A DNA stretch of 64,000 nt from Streptomyces musisoli (GTDB lineage: Bacteria; Actinomycetota; Actinomycetes; Streptomycetales; Streptomycetaceae), in the NCBI RefSeq assembly GCF_016741855.1, contig NZ_JAERRH010000012.1, positions 1 to 64,000 of the forward strand, given 5' to 3'. Position 1 is the first letter of the stretch. Each line of letters begins with the position of its first letter. A program made the translations under genes and the position numbers. Positions 17,124 to 24,704 of the stretch are shown piece after piece. The notes under the pieces were generated by a model. The model was not told the origin of the DNA. It saw only the letters and a list, made by a program, of their open reading frames with translations, and made no database searches.

Positions 17124-19176
17124 GGAAGGCGGCACAGGCCAGGGCCCCGGCCGCCTCCTGCGGGGCATTGCCTCGGGTGTAGGCGTCTGCGGCCCGGAGG
17201 TAGTGGGCACGGGCTTCGGCGGGGCGGTGGGTCCTCCTGTAGATGAGGGCCAGGTTCTCCATGGTCTGCCCGGCTTTGTACCAGTCCTCGAACTCCTCCC
17301 GGATCGCCAGAGCCTTGCCGTACGCCGTCGTGGCGTCGTCCGTCTGCCCCAGCTCCGACAGGGCGATGCCGAGGTTGTTCCAGGCCGCCGCCGCGCCGTT
17401 GCGGTCGCCGAGAACCTGGTACAGGTCGCACGAGCGGACGAAGATGTCCCGTGCGTCCACGATGCGGTCCGCCTTCAGCAGAGCGTTACCGAGGTTGTTC
17501 CACAGCTGTGCCTCACCGGCCCGGTCACCAATGTCGTGAAGCAGCTCGTGTGCGTGAAGGTAGGCGTCGATGGCCTCCTCGACCCGGCCCGCCTCCACCA
17601 GGGCGCTGCCGAGGTTGTTCCACACCTGTGCCTCACCGGCCCGCTTCCCCAAGTCCTGATACAGCTCGCGGGAACGGATGTGGGCGTCGACGGCCGCCCC
17701 CGCGTCGCCCGACTGCCGCAGGGCAAGTCCGAGATTGTTCCAGGCCATGGCCTGACCTTCCCGGTATCCGGCGCTGTGCGCAGCCTCCTGAGCGGCTCTG
17801 CTGACCGTCACCAAGTCGTCCAGCTGCCGCCGCCATTCGAGGTAGTGGGGCAGACACAGGGCCAGCCTCACAGCCATGTCCGCGTACCGCTGCTCCCGCC
17901 CCCATTGCGCAGCGGCCACCAGCCCCGCGCGCTCCCGGTCCAGCCAGGCCAGCGCGTCGGCCCGCGTCGCGAAGCGCTCCGGCTCCGGCTCCCCCGGAAA
18001 CCACATCAACCGGTCATCGGCCGCGTCCGCCCACCGGTAGTAGTGCGCGAGCAACCGCTGCCGAGCCTCCGCGTCCCCGGCCGCGACAGCTGCCCCGAAC
18101 GCCCGCACCAGGTCATGCATGCGCCAACACCCTCGGCTGTTCCCCCGCTCCACCAGATGCGCGCGTGCCAGGGCCCTGAGGTCCCGTAGCGGAGCCTCCT
18201 CCACCCCGGCCAGCACGGCGGCCACCTCCTCGCTCACCTCCGGCCCCGGCGCACCGGCGAGCAGGCGCAGCAGACGTGCCTGATCGTCCGGGAGCCGCCG
18301 GTACGAGAGGTCGAACGTGGCCCGCACACTGCGGTCGCCGTCGTCGAGCGCGGCGAGCCGGTCGTACGACGTGCCCAGTTCGCCGGCGAGTTCCGCGACC
18401 GACTTGCCGGGATCCTCCGCCAGCAAGGCCACCCCGATCTGCAGGGCCAGCGGGAGGTATCCGCACAACTCCGCCAGCCGCGCCGCCGCCTCCCGTTCGG
18501 CCGCGATCCGGCCGTCGTCCGGTTCGGCGATCCGCAGGGCGCGGTCGAGGAGCTCGTACGCCGCCTCGGGCGTCAGCTGGTCCAACGGCAGCAGCCGCGC
18601 GCCCAGTTGGGCTAACCGGTCGCGCGAGGTGACCAGCACCCGGTGCCGTGCGCCGCCCGGCAGCAGGGGCCGCACCTGCTCCGGCGACGACGCGTTGTCG
18701 GCGAGGATCAGCACCGCCTCCCGCTCCGCCAGCTCCGACCGGTACAGCCCCGCCCGCTCGTCCGCCGTCGCCGGGATGTGCTCCGGTTCCACGCCCAGCG
18801 CCCGCAGCAGGGACTGGAGTGCCTGGTCGGCGGTGACGGGCACGTCGTCGTACCCGTGCAGGTTCACGAACAGCACCCCGCCGGGGAACCACCCCGCCTC
18901 CCGCGCCGCGTACGCCGCCTGCACGGCCAGGGCCGTCTTGCCGATGCCGCCGAGTCCGGAGACCGCGGTGACGAGGACGGCCTGCTCGGTGCCGGAGCCC
19001 GAAGGGTCCAGCGCGGCCCGCAGCCGTCCCAGTTCCTCGTCACGGCCGGTGAAGCCGGCCGCCCGCGGCGGCAGGGCGTCCAACGCCGTCGGCGCCGGCG
19101 CCTGCTGCCGGTACTCCGCCTTGCCGACGACCTGCCCGTAGAACGTCCCGTCCCCGAAGTCGACGTGATCGCTCAC
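17005..19176 (-). CDS. NLR-like STAND ATPase: N-terminal signalling motif, NB-ARC, TPR repeats
   Basis: This 723-residue protein starts with the motif DHVDFGDGTFYGQVVGK (3-19), then FTGRDEEL and Walker A GLGGIGKT (74-81). Walker B VLILADN (155-161), sensor VLVTSRDR (180-187), a GLPL-like CGYLPLAL (238-245) and RMHDLVRAF, the MHD motif (352-360), follow. Four or more TPR units repeat every 40 residues with WNNLG at about 480, 520, 560 and 600. This is a bacterial NLR architecture: the TPRs would sense a trigger and NB-ARC would oligomerise. GTG 19176 overlaps the stop of the membrane-protein gene (GTGA), which fixes the start. The N-terminal motif recurs at the C-terminus of the neighbouring nucleosidase. 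The last 40 codons are antisense to the response regulator. Confidence 0.88.
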   Translation of the reverse strand: MSDHVDFGDGTFYGQVVGKAEYRQQAPAPTALDALPPRAAGFTGRDEELGRLRAALDPSGSGTEQAVLVTAVSGLGGIGKTALAVQAAYAAREAGWFPGGVLFVNLHGYDDVPVTADQALQSLLRALGVEPEHIPATADERAGLYRSELAEREAVLILADNASSPEQVRPLLPGGARHRVLVTSRDRLAQLGARLLPLDQLTPEAAYELLDRALRIAEPDDGRIAAEREAAARLAELCGYLPLALQIGVALLAEDPGKSVAELAGELGTSYDRLAALDDGDRSVRATFDLSYRRLPDDQARLLRLLAGAPGPEVSEEVAAVLAGVEEAPLRDLRALARAHLVERGNSRGCWRMHDLVRAFGAAVAAGDAEARQRLLAHYYRWADAADDRLMWFPGEPEPERFATRADALAWLDRERAGLVAAAQWGREQRYADMAVRLALCLPHYLEWRRQLDDLVTVSRAAQEAAHSAGYREGQAMAWNNLGLALRQSGDAGAAVDAHIRSRELYQDLGKRAGEAQVWNNLGSALVEAGRVEEAIDAYLHAHELLHDIGDRAGEAQLWNNLGNALLKADRIVDARDIFVRSCDLYQVLGDRNGAAAAWNNLGIALSELGQTDDATTAYGKALAIREEFEDWYKAGQTMENLALIYRRTHRPAEARAHYLRAADAYTRGNAPQEAAGALACAAFLTAPEEPTDTPAQASPPARTADSALPSPHPPDAPGTAVR

Positions 19177-19730
19177 CCGTTCGCACCCCCCGTCCGGAAC
19201 GGCACGGCGTACTGCACGATGCACACGCCCAGCCCCGCGACCGCGACCGCCTCCAGCACGGACACGACCGTCAGCCCGGCCGGCACGTCACCGCCCGCCC
19301 AGTACACGACGAGCGCGCTCAACGGCACGACGCAGAAGGCCAGCAGGTCCACGACGCACTGCACGACCTTCCGGGACACCCGCCGGGTGTCCGTGCGGTG
19401 GGCGGTCTCCCACCGGAAGACCTCGTCGCCCTGGGCCTGGGCCGTCGCGGCCAGCCGGGGGCCCAGCTCCCCCCGCACGTACGCCCCGATCGCCGAGATC
19501 TTCTGGTCGTTGACGAGGTACGTCCAGCCGAGCACGACGCACACCGGCGGCAGCGCGAGCAGCATCGCCGTCTGCTCGGCCTGCGCCGCGGCGGCGATGA
19601 CGGCCGCGACGACGGTCAAGGTCACGTAGAGCAGATTGTCCCGGAATCCGATCCGTGTCTTCTGCTCGTCCTTGACGGTCTGGTACTCGGTGAGCAGCAA
19701 CTGCCCCATGGTCACGTCTCGTTCCGGCAC
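19173..19730 (-). CDS. Small four-helix membrane protein coupled to the NLR
   Basis: This 185-residue protein has a charged amphipathic N-terminus (TEYQTVKDEQKTRIGFRDN, 14-32) and a helix pair at about 33-50 and 56-74. A cytoplasmic stretch with many charges (75-122) and a second helix pair (123-144, 152-175) follow. I do not recognise an experimentally studied family. The length, the helix pairs and the NLR partner recall membrane components of bacterial conflict systems. GTG 19730 is preferred because AAGGGG ends 6 nt upstream. Later in-frame GTG and ATG codons lack such a site. Its TGA overlaps the NLR start, so the NLR is likely translated only together with it. Confidence 0.75.
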   Translation of the reverse strand: MPERDVTMGQLLLTEYQTVKDEQKTRIGFRDNLLYVTLTVVAAVIAAAAQAEQTAMLLALPPVCVVLGWTYLVNDQKISAIGAYVRGELGPRLAATAQAQGDEVFRWETAHRTDTRRVSRKVVQCVVDLLAFCVVPLSALVVYWAGGDVPAGLTVVSVLEAVAVAGLGVCIVQYAVPFRTGGANG

Positions 19731-19751
19731 TTCGTCCCCTTCCCCAGGCAG

Positions 19752-19757
19752 TACCTT
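19752..19757 (+). promoter_or_regulatory. Leaderless -10 box of the nucleosidase gene
   Basis: TACCTT lies 6 nt before GTG 19764. There is no ribosome-binding site, and only 33 bp separate this start from the divergent membrane-protein start, so both promoters overlap. Confidence 0.5.
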
Positions 19758-19763
19758 ACGAGT

Positions 19764-20606
19764 GTGCCGGAGACGAAGCCCACAGTTCTGGTCCTGACCG
19801 CCCTGCCCGTGGAGTACACCGCCGTGCGGGCGCACGTCCCCGAACGGGAGGAACACGTGCATCCCAAAGGGACCCGCGCCGAGATCGGCCGGCTGCCGGA
19901 CAGTCCCTGGTACGTGGCGATGAGCGAGCTGGGGGTGGGCGCGGAGCGGGCCGCGGCGCTGACGACCCAGCTCATCGACTGGCTGCACCCCGAGGCCGTC
20001 CTCTTCGTGGGTGTCGCGGGGAGCCTGAAGGACGACATCGCGATCGGCGACGTCGTGGTCGGCACCCAGGTCTACGAGATCCACGGCGGCAAGCAGGCCC
20101 ACGACGGTTTCAAGGTCCGCCCCAGGGCCCTGCCGGGCTCCCACGCGCTGGAGCAGGCCGCCCGTTCCGCGGCCCGTGACCTGCCGGGGGTCCGGGTGCA
20201 CTTCGCGCCGATAGCGACCGGTGACGTCGTGCTGGCCGACGCCGGATCGGACATCGCCCGGCACATCGAGGAGCACTACAACGACGCCGGGGCCATCGAG
20301 ATGGAGGGTTCGGGGGCCGCCCACGCGGCGCACCTGAGCGGCCGGCTGGACGCCCTTGTCGTCCGGGGCGTCAGCGACCGGGCCGACCGGCACAAGCGCA
20401 GGGCGGACGCCGGCGGCTCGCAGGAGCGGGCGGCCGCGCGGGCCGCGGCGGTGACGGTCGCCATGCTGCGCAAGCACCAGCCCCGGCACACCGGGCCCGC
20501 GGACTCCGGTGAGGGATCCCCGGCCCGGTACGGCGGCGACCACATCGACTTCCGGGGCGGGACCTACTACGGACCCGTCATCGGAAAACAGGTCCGCGAC
20601 CGGTAG
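19764..20606 (+). CDS. PNP/MTAN-family nucleosidase with C-terminal signalling motif (candidate NLR effector)
   Basis: Residues 6-235 of this 280-residue protein form a nucleoside phosphorylase/nucleosidase fold. It has VLVLTALPVEYTAV, the phosphate/ribose loop FVGVAGSLKDDIAIGD (81-96), AIEMEG (177-182) and catalytic Asp205 in GVSDRAD. Family members cleave N-glycosidic bonds of nucleosides, and some immune versions cleave ATP. After a linker, the protein ends with DHIDFRGGTYYGPVIGK (259-275). This shares 11 of 17 aligned residues with the NLR N-terminus next door, most differences being conservative. A catalytic domain followed by a short shared motif is the effector layout of amyloid-signalling pairs. 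The substrate and the function in immunity are inferred. Confidence 0.87.
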   Translation: MPETKPTVLVLTALPVEYTAVRAHVPEREEHVHPKGTRAEIGRLPDSPWYVAMSELGVGAERAAALTTQLIDWLHPEAVLFVGVAGSLKDDIAIGDVVVGTQVYEIHGGKQAHDGFKVRPRALPGSHALEQAARSAARDLPGVRVHFAPIATGDVVLADAGSDIARHIEEHYNDAGAIEMEGSGAAHAAHLSGRLDALVVRGVSDRADRHKRRADAGGSQERAAARAAAVTVAMLRKHQPRHTGPADSGEGSPARYGGDHIDFRGGTYYGPVIGKQVRDR

Positions 20607-20684
20607 CGGCGGCACGCTCCACCGGCCAATTCCCGGGCCGCCGTTCCCCGGGAAGCGGCGGCGGCTCGATCCCGCGCAGACGCA

Positions 20685-20714
20685 TTGACCCGACCGGACC
20701 ACCGCTCTTACCTT
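20685..20714 (+). promoter_or_regulatory. Promoter of the sugar ABC operon
   Basis: TTGACC (20685-20690) and TACCTT (20709-20714) are 18 bp apart, a near-consensus housekeeping (HrdB-type) promoter about 50 bp before the lipoprotein start. Confidence 0.7.
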
Positions 20715-20765
20715 CACGGCAGCAATCTCCGCGCCACCCCCACGTGTGCTCAGGAGGTCATGCCC

Positions 20766-22130
20766 GTGCGCCCCACCGCCGCCCTCACCCCCCTCCTCGC
20801 CGCCGCCCTCGCCGCCACCGCCCTCACCGCGTGCGGCGGCTCAGGCAGCAGCCCGGACACGGTCAAGGTGTCCTACAAGCAGTCCACCGACAACTCCGTC
20901 AAAGTGATGGACACCTACCTCGCCGGCATGAAGAAGCAGTTCGAGGAGAACCACCCCGGCAAGAAGGTGGAGTTCGTGCCCATCAAGGCCCCGGACTCGG
21001 AGTACTACACCAAACTCCAGCAGATGCTGCGGTCGCCGCGGACCGCGCCGGACCTGGTCTACGAGGACACCTTCCTCATCAACTCCGACATCACCAGCGG
21101 CTACTTGAAGCCGCTCGACCCGTACCTCGCCAAGTGGCCGGACTGGCGCCGGTTCGCCGACACCGCGAAGGCCGCCGCGAAGGGCGAGGACGGGAAGACG
21201 TACGGGGTTCCGGACGGGACCGACACCCGTGGACTCTGGTACGACAGGCGCGTCTTCGAGAAGGCCGGGCTGCCCGCGCACTGGCAGCCGAAGACCTGGG
21301 ACGACGTGCTCGCCGCCGCGCGGACCATCAAGGAGAAGGTCCCCGGTGTCACGCCGCTCAACGTCTACACCGGCAAAGCGGCGGGTGAACGGTCCACGAT
21401 GCAGGGGTTCGAGATGCTCCTGTACGGCACGGGCGACGGCTCCTCCGATCCGCTCTACGACAGCTCGGCGAAGAAGTGGTTCACGGCCGGGCAGGGCTTC
21501 CGGGACGCCCTCTCCTTCGTGGAGACCGTCTACAGGGAGAAGCTCGGCCCCGACGTCTCCGACGCCCTCGACCCCAACTTCGCCACCACCGTCAACGGTG
21601 AGCTGCTCCCCCAGGGCAGACTCGGCATCGACCTCGACGGCTCCTGGCTGCCGCAGGCATGGCTGCCGGGCAGCGGGCACGAGTGGCCGGACTGGTCCCG
21701 GCGACTGGGGCTCGCGTACATGCCCACCCAGCACGGGCAGGCGCCGGGCAAGGTGAGCATGTCCGGCGGCTGGACCTGGTCCATCCCGGCCAAGGCGGCC
21801 AACCCCGGCCTCGCCTTCGACTTCATCAGGACGATGCAGACGAAGGACAACGCCCGCAAGTGGTACATCGCCAACTCCGGTATCGCCGTGCGCGAGGACG
21901 TCGCCGCCGACCCGGCCTACGCCGGCGCCCAGCCCGGCATCGCGTTCTTCACCGGCCTGGTGGCCGGCACCCACTACCGGCCCACGTACCCGGCGTACCC
22001 GAAGGTGTCCACCGCCGTCCAGGAGGCCATGGAGAGCGTGACCACCGGCGACCGGTCCGTGGCGGAGGCGGTGAGCGCGTACGACGCGACGCTCGAGGAC
22101 GTCACCGGCGGCCGAGTGGTCGAGAGGTGA
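20766..22130 (+). CDS. ABC sugar transporter, substrate-binding lipoprotein
   Basis: This 454-residue protein has a lipoprotein signal peptide ending in lipobox LTAC (Cys23). A cluster-B/ExtracellularBP_1 fold follows, with DTYLAGMKKQFEENHPGKKVEFV and PDLVYEDTFLINS. Such proteins bind mono- or oligosaccharides outside the cell and deliver them to the two permeases that follow. AGGAGGT at 20752-20758 is 1 nt from ATG 20760 but 7-8 nt from GTG 20766, so GTG 20766 is chosen. The only difference is two residues before the signal peptide. The sugar is unknown. Confidence 0.9.
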   Translation: MRPTAALTPLLAAALAATALTACGGSGSSPDTVKVSYKQSTDNSVKVMDTYLAGMKKQFEENHPGKKVEFVPIKAPDSEYYTKLQQMLRSPRTAPDLVYEDTFLINSDITSGYLKPLDPYLAKWPDWRRFADTAKAAAKGEDGKTYGVPDGTDTRGLWYDRRVFEKAGLPAHWQPKTWDDVLAAARTIKEKVPGVTPLNVYTGKAAGERSTMQGFEMLLYGTGDGSSDPLYDSSAKKWFTAGQGFRDALSFVETVYREKLGPDVSDALDPNFATTVNGELLPQGRLGIDLDGSWLPQAWLPGSGHEWPDWSRRLGLAYMPTQHGQAPGKVSMSGGWTWSIPAKAANPGLAFDFIRTMQTKDNARKWYIANSGIAVREDVAADPAYAGAQPGIAFFTGLVAGTHYRPTYPAYPKVSTAVQEAMESVTTGDRSVAEAVSAYDATLEDVTGGRVVER

Positions 22131-22990
22131 GGCACCGGTACCGGATCGCCGGAGCCCTGCCCCTCGGCCCCGCCGTCGTCCTCCTGCTCCTCTTCCTCGC
22201 CGGCCCGATCGCCTACTGCGTCTACATCGCCTTCACCGACCTCCAGCTGACCGGGCAGGCGCACTCCTCCTTCGTCGGCCTCGCCAACTTCCGCCGGGCC
22301 TTCCGGGACGACGCGTTCCTGAACGCGGTGTGGCTGACCCTCGTGTTCACCGTGCTGTCCTCGCTCGTCGGGCAGAACACCCTGGGGCTCGCCCTGGCCG
22401 CGCTGATGAAGCGGGCGTCGAAGCCCGTGCGCACCCTCACCGGCGGGGTCGTCGTCACCGCGTGGGTGCTGCCTGAGGTCGTCGCCGGGTTCCTGCTGTA
22501 CGCGTTCTTCCGGCGCGAGGGCACCTTGAACGCCATCCTGGACTGGCTGCATCTGCCCCGGCAGAACTGGCTGTTCACGCTGCCGATCCTGGCCGTGTCC
22601 TTCGCGAACGTCTGGCGCGGTACGGCGTTCTCGATGCTCGTCTACTCCGCGGCCCTCGACGAGATCCCGGCCGAGATCACGGAGGCCGCCGAGGTGGACG
22701 GGGCCGGCGGGTGGCGGCGGCTGTGGCACATCACGCTGCCGATGATCCGCCGCTCCATCGGCACCAACCTCATGCTCAACACCCTCCAGACGCTCTCCGT
22801 CTTCGGGCTGATCTGGGTGATGACCCGGGGCGGGCCCGGGGACCGGAGCCAGACGCTGCCGCTGTTCATGTACGAGCAGGCCTTCCAGAACAGCATGATC
22901 GGGTACGGCACCGCGGTCGCCCTGCTCCTGCTGCTCGTCGGCTCCCTGTTCTCCGTCGTCCATCTGCGGCTGCTGCGGACGGAGGTCTGA
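22127..22990 (+). CDS. ABC sugar transporter, permease (MalF type)
   Basis: This 287-residue integral membrane protein has six helices and the EAA loop EITEAAEVDGAGGWRRLWHI that docks on the ATPase. GTG overlaps the upstream TGA (GTGA), fixing the start. It pairs with the next gene as the heterodimeric channel. No ATP-binding gene is present in the operon, so a shared ATPase such as MsiK would be used. That is inferred from Streptomyces sugar importers. Confidence 0.92.
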   Translation: MRHRYRIAGALPLGPAVVLLLLFLAGPIAYCVYIAFTDLQLTGQAHSSFVGLANFRRAFRDDAFLNAVWLTLVFTVLSSLVGQNTLGLALAALMKRASKPVRTLTGGVVVTAWVLPEVVAGFLLYAFFRREGTLNAILDWLHLPRQNWLFTLPILAVSFANVWRGTAFSMLVYSAALDEIPAEITEAAEVDGAGGWRRLWHITLPMIRRSIGTNLMLNTLQTLSVFGLIWVMTRGGPGDRSQTLPLFMYEQAFQNSMIGYGTAVALLLLLVGSLFSVVHLRLLRTEV

Positions 22991-23817
22991 TGCCCCGCAA
23001 GCGCGCCTCCCGGCGGCTCGCCGCCGACGTCTCGCTGCTCGCCGTGGCCGCCGCGTTCGCGCTGCCCCTCGCCTGGGTGCTGCTGTCGGCCGTGGATCCG
23101 CACGCCGGCCTACGGGTCAGGGTCCCGGACGGACTCACCCTGGACAACTTCGACGCGATCCTGACCCCGGAGATCACCTACACCCCGCTGCTGAACAGCC
23201 TGGTCCTGTGCGGGGGCGCCACGGCGCTGACCGTCGTCTGCGCCGCCCTCGCCGCGTATCCGCTCTCCCGGTTCCGGTCCCGGCTGAACCGGCCGTTCCT
23301 GCTGACGATCCTGTTCGCGACGAGCCTGCCCATCACCGCGATCATGGTGCCGGTGTACGCGCTGTTCGTCCGGGTGAACCTGATCGACACCCTTCAGGGC
23401 ACCGTCTTCTTCTTCACCGCCTCCCAGTTGCCGTTCGCCATCTGGCTGATGAAGAACTTCATGGACGGCGTCCCCCGGGAGCTGGAGGAGGCGGCCTGGA
23501 CGGACGGGGCCTCGGCGCTCCAGTCCCTGGCCCGGATCGTGCTGCCGCTGATGGGTCCCGGGCTCGCCGTCGTGACCGTGTTCTCGTTCGTGATGATGTG
23601 GGGGAACTTCTTCGTCCCGTTCATGCTGCTGCTCAGCCCGGACCGGATGCCGGCCTCGGTAAGCGTCAACGACTTCTTCGGCAACCGGGGCATGGTGGCG
23701 TACGGCCAGCTCGCCGCGTTCTCCGTGATCTATTCGACGCCGGTGATCCTTTTGTATGTTCTGGTGGCACGGAGACTGGGCGGCGGGTTCGCGCTGGGCG
23801 GGGCGGTGAAGGGGTAA
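22990..23817 (+). CDS. ABC sugar transporter, permease (MalG type)
   Basis: This 275-residue permease has six helices, and its EAA motif reads PRELEEAAWTDGASALQSL. The TGATG overlap with the preceding gene, with GGAGGT just upstream, shows coupled translation. It completes the importer with the lipoprotein and MalF-type subunit. A divergent or adjacent LacI/ROK regulator, usual for such operons, is missing here. Confidence 0.92.
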   Translation: MPRKRASRRLAADVSLLAVAAAFALPLAWVLLSAVDPHAGLRVRVPDGLTLDNFDAILTPEITYTPLLNSLVLCGGATALTVVCAALAAYPLSRFRSRLNRPFLLTILFATSLPITAIMVPVYALFVRVNLIDTLQGTVFFFTASQLPFAIWLMKNFMDGVPRELEEAAWTDGASALQSLARIVLPLMGPGLAVVTVFSFVMMWGNFFVPFMLLLSPDRMPASVSVNDFFGNRGMVAYGQLAAFSVIYSTPVILLYVLVARRLGGGFALGGAVKG

Positions 23818-23920
23818 CGAGAGGTAACGCCAGGTCACAAGGGGTGACACCGAGTGTCAGGTCACTGCATGCGATCACCCCGTACGTTCCTACGATCCGT
23901 TATCTCGGTGGAACCGACCG

Positions 23921-23949
23921 TAGTCAGCACCCCCGCGCACCCCTACCTT
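23921..23949 (+). promoter_or_regulatory. Leaderless promoter of the HTH-protein gene
   Basis: TAGTCA (23921-23926) and TACCTT (23944-23949) are 17 bp apart. The -10 box ends 7 nt before GTG 23957, and no ribosome-binding site is present. Confidence 0.55.
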
Positions 23950-23956
23950 GTGCCGG

Positions 23957-24661
23957 GTGCGCCACTCAGCCCAACCGAACCCTCCGACTCCCCCGTTCAA
24001 CGCCCCGGCCGCCCGCAGGCTCCGCGCCGCGCTGGGCATGGGGCCCGAGCACGTCGCCTACGGGATGCGTGCCTCGTACGGGATGCCGTATGTCACCCCC
24101 GACCTCGTGGTCGCCTGGGAACGCGGCACGGTCACGCCCAGCAGTCCCGAACTCACCGCGCTGGCAGGCGTGTTGTGGTGTTCTCCGGGCGAGCTCATCG
24201 GCCGGCCGCAGACCCTGCGCGAGCACCGCATCGCCCGGGCCGTCGCGCCGGAGGACGTCGCGCACGCCGTCGGCATGGAGCTGCGCGCGTATCTGCGGGC
24301 GGAGGAGAGCGGGCAGTGGCGAGGCAACGAGCGGCAGTCGGCCGCGCTCGCGCAGACCCTGGACCTCGCCCTGCCCGACTTCGTCGCCGTCACCGGACGG
24401 GAGGCCAAGCTCGCCGATCTGCTGCACAGCGCGGTGACCACCCGCTGGCAGGCCTATGTGCGCCCGGTGATGAAGCTCGCCCCTTTGGACAAGGGCGTCG
24501 TGGAGGACGTTCTCCAGGCGCTGCACCAGGACTACCAGGGGCACATGGCGGCCACCCTCAGCTGGGGCGGCGGCAGCAGGAGCGCGAGCGAGTCGGGGCA
24601 GCAGTTCCTGGACGGGATCGTCGAGAACTTCTGGACGTCCGTCGAGAGCAGGCCGGGCTGA
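23957..24661 (+). CDS. XRE-type helix-turn-helix DNA-binding protein
   Basis: This 234-residue protein has a first HTH at about residues 20-75 (LRAALGMGPEHVAYGMRA, VTPDLVVAWERGTVTPSS, ELTALAGVLWCSPGELIG). It has a second, weaker HTH-like unit at about 80-135 (IARAVAPEDVAHAVGMEL, YLRAEESGQWRGNERQSAAL), as if the HTH were duplicated. The C-terminal 90 residues are helical and unassigned. The protein is conserved in Streptomyces as far as I recall. GTG 23957 fits the leaderless -10 box; a TTG 9 bp upstream is unlikely. Whether it regulates the sugar operon before it or pfkA after it is not shown. Confidence 0.72.
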   Translation: MRHSAQPNPPTPPFNAPAARRLRAALGMGPEHVAYGMRASYGMPYVTPDLVVAWERGTVTPSSPELTALAGVLWCSPGELIGRPQTLREHRIARAVAPEDVAHAVGMELRAYLRAEESGQWRGNERQSAALAQTLDLALPDFVAVTGREAKLADLLHSAVTTRWQAYVRPVMKLAPLDKGVVEDVLQALHQDYQGHMAATLSWGGGSRSASESGQQFLDGIVENFWTSVESRPG

Positions 24662-24704
24662 CCGCCGCCCCGGGGTGGTGGCGGCGGTCCGGGAGCCGTA
24701 CGGC

